Source: S144-45 sp015494035 (GTDB lineage Bacteria; Pseudomonadota; Gammaproteobacteria; Xanthomonadales; Marinicellaceae). From it: a stretch of 17,597 nucleotides of DNA. Positions 1 to 6,773 of the stretch are shown piece by piece. Positions within the stretch are counted from its first letter, which is position 1. Each line of letters begins with the position of its first letter. Position numbers and translations under genes: made by a program. The notes below the pieces were generated by a model. That model ran no database searches, had not been told where the DNA came from, and worked only from the letters and a program-made list of their open reading frames with translations. The DNA is taken from positions 1 through 17,597 of the forward strand of contig JALUIX010000157.1 in the NCBI GenBank assembly GCA_027057345.1, in the 5' to 3' direction.

Positions 1-207
1 CGCGTGGGCATTCACGGTGGCGGCGTGGGTGCGGCCGTCGGCGGCGGTAAGAAAACGCCGGCTGGCAAAGCCATTCGTGCGGCCTTGATTGAAGCCAGTG
101 ATTACCTGGCCTGCGTCATGGTGGATCAGGACGGTTGTGAGCGTGAATACCGTGCCAAGGAAAAACGCCGTCGGGCCAAGACCAAGAGCGCCTTGTCACT
201 GGATTAA
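1..207 (+). CDS. 3' fragment of a plus-strand gene, possibly CsgG/HfaB-like
   Basis: The reading frame is open from the first base and ends at TAA 205-207, so this is the C-terminal 68 residues of a longer protein cut by the window edge. The GTG at 4 is inside the open frame and is no evidence of a start. The fragment begins with a glycine-rich stretch, then a TPAGKAIRAALIEASDYL segment, two cysteines and a basic KEKRRRAKTK stretch near the end. A glycine-rich run followed by a (T/S)P-x-G-x-A-x-R-A-A-x-x-x-A helix recalls the C-terminus of CsgG/HfaB-family outer-membrane assembly lipoproteins. That assignment is inference from pattern only. The gene converges on nadD, and a strong plus-strand intrinsic terminator at 431-471 probably served it before an element inserted between them. 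Confidence 0.6.
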   Translation, partial: RVGIHGGGVGAAVGGGKKTPAGKAIRAALIEASDYLACVMVDQDGCEREYRAKEKRRRAKTKSALSLD

Positions 208-244
208 CGCCTGGACTTGAATGCAGCTCAATCCGGCTTGCTAG

Positions 245-402
245 GGAAGCTCTGATTGAATCTGGACGAAGCAGATTATGCCAGAAATGTTCGAGAACAA
301 GGCGAAGTTCGCAGCCAATAGCGAGCTATTGGCAAGGACTTCAACGCAGTTATCGGACATTTCAGGTGTGAGAAGCGAGTTCACGATTCGATCAGAGGTT
401 CC
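245..402 (+). mobile_element. MITE-like element, copy A, 158 bp, in the 3' end of nadD
   Basis: The element is bounded by imperfect inverted repeats: GGAAGCTCTGATTGAATC on the left and the complement of GGAACCTCTGATCGAATC on the right. It is flanked by the direct duplication CTAG (241-244 and 403-406). A perfect 9-bp palindrome with a 2-nt loop (314-333) lies exactly at its midpoint, and the two arms are imperfectly complementary along much of their length. By eye it differs from copy D at 9 of 158 positions. Its right end lies inside the nadD frame and supplies that gene's last codons and stop. It contains no transposase, so it must have been mobilised in trans. The termini and the YTNR-type target suggest an IS5-group enzyme (inference). 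Confidence 0.9.
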
Positions 403-1253
403 CTAGTGTAAAGACCGGATGATTGAATATAAGCGGAGACCGTTTCAGGCAGAAATGGCTCCGCTTTTTTTATGTCCCGGGTTGTGCCTGTGGCCAGCCA
501 CTGGCGCAACTGACTGGATGAAATGGCAGGCGATGGCCACGGCAGGCGGTCTAGCCAGTGACCATCGTTTTGCTTGATTTGCCTAAGGAAGCTCTGATCG
601 AATCGTGACATGGCATTTTGTGGCGTAAAATCACCCATTTCTGTGTTGCAAACCTTCGCAATAGCCTTGCTATTGCGTGCGGTTTGCGCCTTGAACTGAA
701 CAATTTTACACGACAATCTGCTCGCGTCAGATTCAATCAGAGCTTCCCTAAGGCGCTGCCAGGTTTTATCGCTAACGCATGCGCCCTGGCGCTGGGCGAT
801 CAGCCAGTTGGCACGCGCCAGCAGTTCGTCCCAGCGATGCCAGCGAAAAAAAGCCGGCTTGTCCCCGGCGAAGTGATCTTCGCTGAGCAAAAAGGTCACG
901 TCTTCCTGCCACAACAGGGTGTTTTCAAGCCGCTTCAGGCTGTCCCAGCTGGTGTTGCAACCGCTGCCGCTTTGCAGCTGTTGCCATTCGCTGTCCACGA
1001 CCTGAACCGGGCAGGGCAGGGAAAGTGACTGGAAAGCCAGTTCGCACATCATCAGGCGCTGTGGGTAAGAAGCCGTTGCGGTTGTTTTTTCTGCCACCGG
1101 ATTGATTTGCGCCACGGGTAGCACTATCACCCGCGATGGGGCTTTGTTGTGTTGCTGCAGCCACTGGCAGGCGGCCTGAACCAGACCCGTGTGGCCCACA
1201 TGAACGGGGTCGGCGCTGAGGCCGAAAACCAGGGCATGCGGCCGGGCTACCAC
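381..1253 (-). CDS. nadD: Nicotinate mononucleotide adenylyltransferase with a MITE-encoded insert
   Basis: NadD transfers AMP from ATP to nicotinate mononucleotide, the fourth step of NAD synthesis. The nucleotidyltransferase motif is FGLSADPVHVGH (residues 10-21), a variant of the usual GGxFDPxHxGH, and the C-terminal signature is ISSSQLR (244-250). At 290 residues it is well above the usual 210-220. The excess is explained: residues 169-223 are encoded by element copy B and its target duplication (55 codons in frame), and the last residues EPLIES plus TGA come from copy A. Removing both leaves about 233 residues, ending GLYTSKPD-stop. The insert lies between the core and the ISSS motif, a variable part of the family, so activity may survive. 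The start is GTG and overlaps the nadE stop by 7 bp. Many gammaproteobacteria carry a NadD gene elsewhere, so this could be a second copy. Confidence 0.85.
   Translation of the reverse strand: MVARPHALVFGLSADPVHVGHTGLVQAACQWLQQHNKAPSRVIVLPVAQINPVAEKTTATASYPQRLMMCELAFQSLSLPCPVQVVDSEWQQLQSGSGCNTSWDSLKRLENTLLWQEDVTFLLSEDHFAGDKPAFFRWHRWDELLARANWLIAQRQGACVSDKTWQRLREALIESDASRLSCKIVQFKAQTARNSKAIAKVCNTEMGDFTPQNAMSRFDQSFLRQIKQNDGHWLDRLPWPSPAISSSQLRQWLATGTTRDIKKAEPFLPETVSAYIQSSGLYTREPLIES
431..471 (+). terminator. Strong intrinsic terminator on the plus strand, inside nadD coding sequence
   Basis: AAGCGGAG (431-438) pairs perfectly with CTCCGCTT (459-466). After a bulged A, CCGTTTC (440-446) pairs with GAAATGG (452-458) with one G-T pair, leaving loop AGGCA. 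The stem runs into seven T residues at 465-471. The T tract is on the plus strand only, so it would end transcription from the gene at 1-207, not from nad. The same bases encode the conserved NadD tail (KKAEPFLPETVSAYIQ). Removing copy A and its duplication (162 bp) puts it about 62 bp after the stop at 207, a normal spacing. Confidence 0.75.
587..747 (-). mobile_element. MITE-like element, copy B, 161 bp, inserted in frame inside nadD
   Basis: The ends are GGAAGCTCTGAT at 587 and its complement ending at 747, flanked by the direct duplication CTAA (583-586 and 748-751). The palindrome CGCAATAGC-ctt-GCTATTGCG (657-677) is centred exactly on the element midpoint, 667. Termini and centre match copies A, C and D, but the arms are clearly diverged, so this is a separate subfamily. 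The strand given is the one aligning with copy A in its plus orientation and is also the nadD sense strand. Element plus one duplication is 165 bp, a multiple of three, and the nadD frame is stop-free across it. Excision with one CTAA removed restores a continuous NadD reading TWQRLRQIKQNDGHW. Confidence 0.9.
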
Positions 1254-2977
1254 AGCCGCCAGTCAAAAGCGTGTGACAGGGGCAGGCGGCGGTCGCTGTC
1301 AAAGGCCTGCGCGCTCAGGCGCGGGCCAGGCGGCGCCTGAAAGCGTTTGTGTTCGTTGACCCGCAGCAGTTGCGCCACCCGATGCACTGTGTCGGCGTCA
1401 AAGCCGCTGGCGATGGTGTCCTGCACGCCGCGCCGTTTTTCAATCAGTTCGCGCAGGATGGTATCCAGCGTGTCGTAGTCCGGCAGGCTGTCGGCGTCTT
1501 TCTGATCGGGTCGCAGTTCCGCCGAAGGCGGTTTGGTCAGGGTGTTTTCCGGGATCAGGTTTTCCCCACTGTGTTCATTCAGCCAGCGGGCGATGGCATA
1601 CACGTCGGTTTTATACAGGTCTTTCAAGGGCGCAAAGGCACCGGCCATGTCGCCGTAGAGGGTGGAGTAACCCACAGCCAGCTCACTTTTGTTGCCAGTG
1701 GCCAGCACCAGTCCGCCGTGTTTGTTGGCCATGGCCATGAGCAGGTTGCCGCGAATTCGGGCTTGCAGGTTTTCTTCGGTCAGGTCGCTCTTGGTGCCGG
1801 CAAAAAACGGTTGCAGGGTCTCCAGGTAGGCTGAAAAAACCGGCTCGATGGGCACCGTGCGGGTTTCAATGCCCAGGTTGTCCGCCAGGGCCTTGGCGTC
1901 TTCCAGTGAATGGTCGGAAGAATAGCGCGATGGCATCAGCACGCCAGTGACGTTTTCCGGCCCCAGGGTCTGCGCGGCCAGGGCCGCGGTGAGGGCGCTG
2001 TCAATGCCGCCGGACAAGCCGATCCAGGCGTGTTTGAAGCCGCTTTTGCGAAAGTAATCGCCCAGCGCCAGCGCCATGGCAGCGTACAGGCGGGCCGCGT
2101 GCGAATCCGGGTCTTTGCCCAAGGCGGGGCTTTTCAGTACCTGCGGCCGGTGCAGTGTGATGACATCGGTTTCTGTCCAGTCCCACTGACCGGTTTCCGG
2201 GTTGCCATAGCCGGTAACGGTCAGCAGGTTTTCGCTGAATGCCGGGCAGCACACGGCCTGCCCGTCGGCGCTCACAAAGGGGCTGCTGCCATCAAAAACC
2301 AGCCCGTCCTGCGCCCCCACCAGGTTGCAGTAGGCGATGGGGCGTTGCCATTTTCGGGTGTGTTCCTGCAACATGAATAGCCGCTGTTCGGGTTTGTTGC
2401 GGGCAAAGGGTGAGGCCGACAGATTGATGAGCAGTTGCGCGCCCATGTCCACCTGTGCCTGCACCGGCTCGGCCGTGTCCCAGATGTCTTCGCAGACGCT
2501 GATGCCCAGGTGCATGGCCTGGCCATTGCTCAGTTGATGTCGATATAGCCCGGTGATCTGGCCGGGAACAAACCAGCGTTTTTCATCGAAAACCGCGTAG
2601 TTGGGGAGTTTCTGCTTGCGGTGTTTGTGCACCACCTGGCCATTGCGCACCACCAGCGCGGTGTTAAAAAGGGCATCTCCCTCACGTTCGGGTACGCCAA
2701 AAATCATGGCGGTGTTTTTGCCGGTGCTGAAGGCGATGATTTCATCCACGGCGCGTTCGCAGGCGCTGAGAAAATCATCCCGCAGCAACAGGTCCTGGGG
2801 CGGGTAGCCGCACACGGACAGCTCGGGAAACACCAGCAGGTCCAGACCGCGGGCATCGGCCTGACGCAGCAGGTCTCCCATGCGCCGGGTGTTGCCGATA
2901 ATGTCGCCCACGGCCAGATTGACCTGGGCCAAGGCCAACCGGAAGGTGGTGTTTGGGAGAGTGTCTGGCCGATTCAT
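1247..2977 (-). CDS. nadE: Glutamine-dependent NAD+ synthetase
   Basis: This enzyme makes NAD from nicotinic acid adenine dinucleotide, ATP and glutamine in the last step of the pathway. The 576-residue protein has the two-domain form. The N-terminal nitrilase-like glutaminase carries the Glu-Lys-Cys triad at E52 (FPELS), K123 (KLPNYAVFDEKRWF) and C162 (ISVCEDIW). The C-terminal ATP-pyrophosphatase synthetase domain carries the P-loop LSGGIDSALT (SGGIDS 322-327). The length is as expected for this form, whereas the ammonia-dependent enzyme is about half the size. The ATG start at 2977 overlaps the nadB stop in an ATGA junction, and the stop overlaps the nadD GTG, so translation of the three genes is probably coupled. 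Confidence 0.97.
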   Translation of the reverse strand: MNRPDTLPNTTFRLALAQVNLAVGDIIGNTRRMGDLLRQADARGLDLLVFPELSVCGYPPQDLLLRDDFLSACERAVDEIIAFSTGKNTAMIFGVPEREGDALFNTALVVRNGQVVHKHRKQKLPNYAVFDEKRWFVPGQITGLYRHQLSNGQAMHLGISVCEDIWDTAEPVQAQVDMGAQLLINLSASPFARNKPEQRLFMLQEHTRKWQRPIAYCNLVGAQDGLVFDGSSPFVSADGQAVCCPAFSENLLTVTGYGNPETGQWDWTETDVITLHRPQVLKSPALGKDPDSHAARLYAAMALALGDYFRKSGFKHAWIGLSGGIDSALTAALAAQTLGPENVTGVLMPSRYSSDHSLEDAKALADNLGIETRTVPIEPVFSAYLETLQPFFAGTKSDLTEENLQARIRGNLLMAMANKHGGLVLATGNKSELAVGYSTLYGDMAGAFAPLKDLYKTDVYAIARWLNEHSGENLIPENTLTKPPSAELRPDQKDADSLPDYDTLDTILRELIEKRRGVQDTIASGFDADTVHRVAQLLRVNEHKRFQAPPGPRLSAQAFDSDRRLPLSHAFDWRLW

Positions 2978-4629
2978 GGTGAATTTTCCGGGCGGGGTTC
3001 AATCGTTTGTCCGGGGCATTTATCGGCAGGCGGTGCGTCTTCGCGGAAATGGCAGCCGATACTGTTTTTGTTGGCCCAGGCTGAAAGGGTAACAATAATG
3101 GCGCTGCGCACCGCATTGCGCAGGCCGACAAGCTCATCGATGAGTTGGGAATTGCGGTAAAACTGCTCAATTTCGGTTTCCAGCGCGCGCAATTCGCGCA
3201 AGGCGCGGGCCAGCCGGTTGGCACTGCGGCGCAGGCCCACGTAATGCCACATGATGCTTTGAATGCGGCGCAAGTCCTGGGCGATGAGTTCGGGGTCTGC
3301 CACTTCGGTGGCGGTGTTTTGCCACGGTGGGATATTGTCCGGGCTTTCCCGCCGCAGGCCAGGCAAATCGTGGTCGATAGCCCGTGCGGTGAGCGCGCCG
3401 AAGGTCAAGCCTTCCAGCAAGGACGTTCTGGCCAGCCGGTTGGCACCGTGCAGTCCGGTGCAGGCCACTTCTCCCACGGCATATAGGTTTTCCACGCTGC
3501 TGCGACCGTGGGCATCGACCCAGATGCCACCGCAGCTGTAATGGGCCGCGGGTGTCACCGGAATCAGGTCGCGGGTGATGTCGACCCCATATTGGCGACA
3601 ACGCTGGTCAATGGTGGGAAAACGTTGGCGAATCTTTTCCGCTGGCATCACCGAGGCCAGGTCCAGATACACATTGGGCACGTCTTTTTCGGTCATTTCC
3701 TGATGGATGGCGCGGGCCACCACATCGCGCGGGGCCAGGTCACCCCATTCGGGCGCATAACGGTGCATAAAAGGTTGGCCGTCAGCGTGTACCAGTCGCG
3801 CACCGGCACCGCGTACGGCTTCGGAAATCAGGAAACCCGGGGCGCCGGTCTTGTGGAAAGCCGTGGGGTGAAACTGGATAAATTCGCTGTTGATAATGCG
3901 TGCCCCGGCCCGATTGGCCATGGCCAGGCCATCGCCACGCGCACCCTTGGCGTTGGTGCTGTGTAAAAACAACTGACCCAGCCCGCCGGTGGCCAGTACC
4001 GTGACCGTGGCCATGATACGTTTGACCTGCTCTGTCTGCTTGTCGAGTACGTAGGCGCCCACGCAGTGTTTGGGCTGATAGCGTTTCAGCGCATCGCGCG
4101 AGTGATGGTCAGGCGTCAGCAGGTCAATGGCGCAATGGTCGGTGAGCACGGTGATGGCGGGGTGATGCTGAATACGCTGCAGCAGGGCCGTTTCAATGGC
4201 CCGGCCGGTGGCATCGGCCACGTGCAAGATGCGCGGTTGTTTGTGCGCTGCTTCCTGGCACAGGGCGTAGTGTTGTTCCGGGGTCCTGTCAAAACCAATC
4301 TGCAATTCATTCAGCAGCAGTTTTTCCAACCAGCGCGGGCCGGCTTCAGCCAGCGTTTTGACCGCTTCGGGGTTATTGAGCCAGGCGCCGGCGCGAAAAA
4401 TGTCTTCGGCCAGTTGTTCGGGCGGATCCTGTGCGCCGCGATAGCTGATGCCGCCCTGGGCCAGGTTGGTGTTGTTATCCGCCGCATCGGCAGCTTTGCT
4501 CAGCACCACCACCTGGTGCCCGGCTTCGGCCAATTGCCAGGCCGCGGTGGCCCCGGCGATGCCGGTGCCAATAACCAGCACATCGCAGGTGATCAGATCG
4601 CAGGCAGGATGCTGTTTACCGGTGTTCAC
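2974..4629 (-). CDS. nadB: L-aspartate oxidase
   Basis: NadB is a cytoplasmic FAD enzyme that oxidises L-aspartate to iminoaspartate, the substrate NadA uses. The sequence begins with the dinucleotide-binding motif VIGTGIAGATAAWQLAEAG. Family-typical blocks follow: NNTNLAQGGISY, NAKGARGDGLAMANRAGA, EFIQFHPTAF, the arginine-bearing RDVVARAIHQEM, and a C-terminal flavin segment with HYSCGGIWVD and GANRLARTSLLEGLTFG. The frame is open upstream to an ATG at 4785, but that would overlap nadA by about 150 bp with unrelated residues. I chose the GTG at 4629, 8 bases after the nadA stop, giving 551 residues against about 540 in E. coli. No strong ribosome-binding site is visible, consistent with coupling to nadA. 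The nadE start overlaps by 4 bases. Confidence 0.95.
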   Translation of the reverse strand: MNTGKQHPACDLITCDVLVIGTGIAGATAAWQLAEAGHQVVVLSKAADAADNNTNLAQGGISYRGAQDPPEQLAEDIFRAGAWLNNPEAVKTLAEAGPRWLEKLLLNELQIGFDRTPEQHYALCQEAAHKQPRILHVADATGRAIETALLQRIQHHPAITVLTDHCAIDLLTPDHHSRDALKRYQPKHCVGAYVLDKQTEQVKRIMATVTVLATGGLGQLFLHSTNAKGARGDGLAMANRAGARIINSEFIQFHPTAFHKTGAPGFLISEAVRGAGARLVHADGQPFMHRYAPEWGDLAPRDVVARAIHQEMTEKDVPNVYLDLASVMPAEKIRQRFPTIDQRCRQYGVDITRDLIPVTPAAHYSCGGIWVDAHGRSSVENLYAVGEVACTGLHGANRLARTSLLEGLTFGALTARAIDHDLPGLRRESPDNIPPWQNTATEVADPELIAQDLRRIQSIMWHYVGLRRSANRLARALRELRALETEIEQFYRNSQLIDELVGLRNAVRSAIIVTLSAWANKNSIGCHFREDAPPADKCPGQTIEPRPENSP

Positions 4630-4637
4630 GGGTTTGA

Positions 4638-5705
4638 TTAACCGATCTGCAGCATGCGGTTGACCGATTGCCAGGCCCGCTTTCGGATGTCTTCGGGCAC
4701 GGTCACTTCGAAGCGGTTGTTTTCCAGTGCATCGAGGGTGTCGGTGAGCTGGATTTCGTTCATGTGCGGGCAGCGCACGGCACACAGGCGCAACATCTCC
4801 TTATCGGGGGTTTCAGCGGCAATGTTATCGCCCATGGCGCATTCGGTCAGCAGCAGGTAACGGGAAATGTCCTGATTTTTGACGTAGTTGATCATGGCCG
4901 TGGTGCTGCCGGAAAAATCCGCCGCGGCCACCACTTCTGGTGAACATTCGGGGTGAGCCAGCACCACCACGTCGGGGAATTGGGCGCGCACGTTTTCGAT
5001 GTCCTGCACGGTGAATTGCTCATGCACTTCGCAGCGGCCATGCCAGCCAACCATCTGGTAATCCAGCTCACTGTCTTTGCTGGCGCCTTTGATCGGGTCT
5101 TTGGTGGGAAAGATAATGCGTTTGCCGGTTTCCCGCGCGACATTGCCGGCCAGGTATTCATCCGGCAGGAAGATAACCGTGTCACTGCCCAGGGATTCCA
5201 CCACGGCGTGGGCGTTGCCGGAGGTGCAGCAAATGTCGCATTCGGCTTTCACGTCGGCGTAGGTGTTGATGTAGGTGACCACTGGCACGCCGGGAAACTG
5301 CGCCTTGAGTGTGCGCACGTCTTCGGCCGTGATGGATTCGGCCAGCGAACACCCGGCCTTGGCAGAGGGGATCAGCACGGTTTTGTCCGGGTTGAGGATT
5401 TTGGCGGTTTCGGCCATGAATTCCACCCCGCAAAAGACGATGATGTCCTTGTCGGTTTGCGCCGCCTTGCGGCTCAGTTCGAGGGAGTCGCCGGTGATAT
5501 CCGGCACGCTGTGAAAGAGGGCCGGTTCCATGTAGTTGTGGCCCAGAATCAGGGCGTTTTTTTCCTTTTTCAGCTGGTTGATGCGGTGCGCCAGCTCGGC
5601 CTTTTCCTGAATTTCAAAATCCGGCATGACGTCACCAAGTTTAGTGCGTAAGTGAGCGGCAATGGCTTCGACGCTGTCCAGCGCGGGGGCGTTTGTGTCT
5701 GACAT
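4638..5705 (-). CDS. nadA: Quinolinate synthase
   Basis: NadA condenses iminoaspartate with dihydroxyacetone phosphate to quinolinate and depends on a [4Fe-4S] cluster. The 355-residue protein matches the family length. The three cysteines in the family ligand contexts are C92 (VFCGVEFMAET), C254 (HPECSPEV) and C312 (VRCPHMNE). Other recognisable blocks are LGHNYMEP near residue 55, DSLELSRKAAQ, a CCTSGNA segment at 159-165, and FLPDEYLAGNVA. The ATG at 5705 lies 4 bases after the nadC stop, and the nadB start is 8 bases after its own stop, placing it firmly in the operon between its two pathway partners. Confidence 0.97.
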   Translation of the reverse strand: MSDTNAPALDSVEAIAAHLRTKLGDVMPDFEIQEKAELAHRINQLKKEKNALILGHNYMEPALFHSVPDITGDSLELSRKAAQTDKDIIVFCGVEFMAETAKILNPDKTVLIPSAKAGCSLAESITAEDVRTLKAQFPGVPVVTYINTYADVKAECDICCTSGNAHAVVESLGSDTVIFLPDEYLAGNVARETGKRIIFPTKDPIKGASKDSELDYQMVGWHGRCEVHEQFTVQDIENVRAQFPDVVVLAHPECSPEVVAAADFSGSTTAMINYVKNQDISRYLLLTECAMGDNIAAETPDKEMLRLCAVRCPHMNEIQLTDTLDALENNRFEVTVPEDIRKRAWQSVNRMLQIG

Positions 5706-5709
5706 TTCG

Positions 5710-6675
5710 TTAATCTCTTGAAGGGGTGGATTCGATCAGCAGGCTCAGGTCCAAAGCCTGTACGGAGTGAGTCAATGCGCCAATGGAAACGCAGTCAACG
5801 CCGGTTTTGGCCAGGCCGGGCAGGCGTTGCAGGGTCACGTTGCCAGAGGCCTCCAGAGGCACGGCGCCGGCGGTGATGGCCACGGCCTGATGCACGGTGG
5901 CATCGTCCATGTTGTCTAGCAGGATGCGGTCGGGTTTCAACCCCAGCGCTTCGCGCAGTTCATCCAGGCTGGTCACTTCCACTTCGATGGGTTTGGAGAT
6001 GCCGGTTCGCTGCTGGTATTGACGTACCTTGTTCACAGCCGCGGTGATGCCGCCTGTGGCCTGGATGTGGTTTTCCTTGATCAGCGCCATGTCATACAGG
6101 CCGTGCCGGTGGTTGTCGCCGCCACCGGCCAGGACGGCGTATTTGTCCAGCCAGCGCAGGTTGGGCGCGGTTTTTCGGGTATCCAGCACACGCAGGTCGG
6201 TGGCACCGGTCTGGCGTGCCGCCTGTACAAAACGATGGGTCTGTGTGGCAATGCCCGAGGCCCGTTGCAGCAGGTTGAGCGCCACGCGTTCGGCTTTCAA
6301 CAGGGCGATTACCGGGCCGCTAATGCGCGCCAGTGTTTGCCCATTGTGTACCGGCTGGCCGTCTGCTGCCAGCGCCTGCATGGCGGATTCTTCAATGCCA
6401 AGATAGGCAAAAACCCGCAGGAACACTGGCAGACCAGCCAGAATGCCGTCGTCCTTGGCGACCAGTTGCGCGCAGGCAGTTTGTTCGGGCGTGAAAATGG
6501 CTTCGGATGTCACATCGCCCGGCCCAATGTCCTCGGCCAGGGCGCGGTCAATGGTGTCATCCATGGCGGTCTGAAAGGGGCGACTTTCACGGCACTGCCG
6601 CAAGCGGTCAGCAAGGGCCTCAGGCGGGTTTTCCCGGGCCGTAAAAAGGCCGGCGGAAGCGTGAGTCATGGGCAT
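5710..6675 (-). CDS. nadC: Quinolinate phosphoribosyltransferase (decarboxylating)
   Basis: NadC converts quinolinate and PRPP to nicotinate mononucleotide, CO2 and pyrophosphate. Family blocks are IDRALAEDIGPGDVTSEAI at the N-terminus, RASGIATQTHRFV, LDTRKTAPNLRWLDKYAVL, GGGDNHRHGLYDMALIKENH, EVEVTSLDEL, DRILLDNMD and LEASGNVTL. The frame can begin at a TTG at 6690, but its only purine-rich site is too close. ATG 6675 or ATG 6669 are better, and I use 6675 (321 residues). This is about 25 longer than E. coli NadC because of an extended N-terminus before FQTAMDDTI. As first gene of the nad operon it follows a 98-base gap. On the minus strand a TAAAAT (6700-6705) could be a -10 box, but I see no convincing -35. 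Confidence 0.95.
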   Translation of the reverse strand: MPMTHASAGLFTARENPPEALADRLRQCRESRPFQTAMDDTIDRALAEDIGPGDVTSEAIFTPEQTACAQLVAKDDGILAGLPVFLRVFAYLGIEESAMQALAADGQPVHNGQTLARISGPVIALLKAERVALNLLQRASGIATQTHRFVQAARQTGATDLRVLDTRKTAPNLRWLDKYAVLAGGGDNHRHGLYDMALIKENHIQATGGITAAVNKVRQYQQRTGISKPIEVEVTSLDELREALGLKPDRILLDNMDDATVHQAVAITAGAVPLEASGNVTLQRLPGLAKTGVDCVSIGALTHSVQALDLSLLIESTPSRD

Positions 6676-6773
6676 GGGTGTGAGTGGCAATGGCCTGCAA
6701 TTTTACCGCGTTTTCAGCCCCGGCGGTAGTTTGGTCGGGGCATGGGCGATAGGGCAGGAGGAAGGCTTCAGGC

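Noticed and set aside
245..402. Interpreting the repeats as REP/BIME sequences or a CRISPR-like array
   Set aside because: REP units are far shorter and lack target duplications. Here each copy is single, about 160 bp, has inverted ends and a 4-bp duplication, and copies are kilobases apart with no regular spacing.
278..406. A 42-codon open frame (MPEMFENKAKFAA...) present in copies A, C and D, which looks like a conserved small protein
   Set aside because: The few differences between the copies within it are mostly amino-acid changing (E/G/R, V/M, T/M, S/A, V/L) and the ends depend on the flanking target site. There is no ribosome-binding site. The similarity is due to recent element spread and not protein constraint.
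4630..4785. A longer nadB start at 4785
   Set aside because: It would overlap nadA by about 150 bases, and the added residues are basic and unlike any NadB N-terminus. The GTG at 4629 gives the normal length.
4953..5651. A 232-codon plus-strand frame opposite nadA, and similar frames opposite nadE, nadB and nadC
   Set aside because: High GC at third positions leaves the opposite strand open. The translations resemble no protein and the sense genes are certain.
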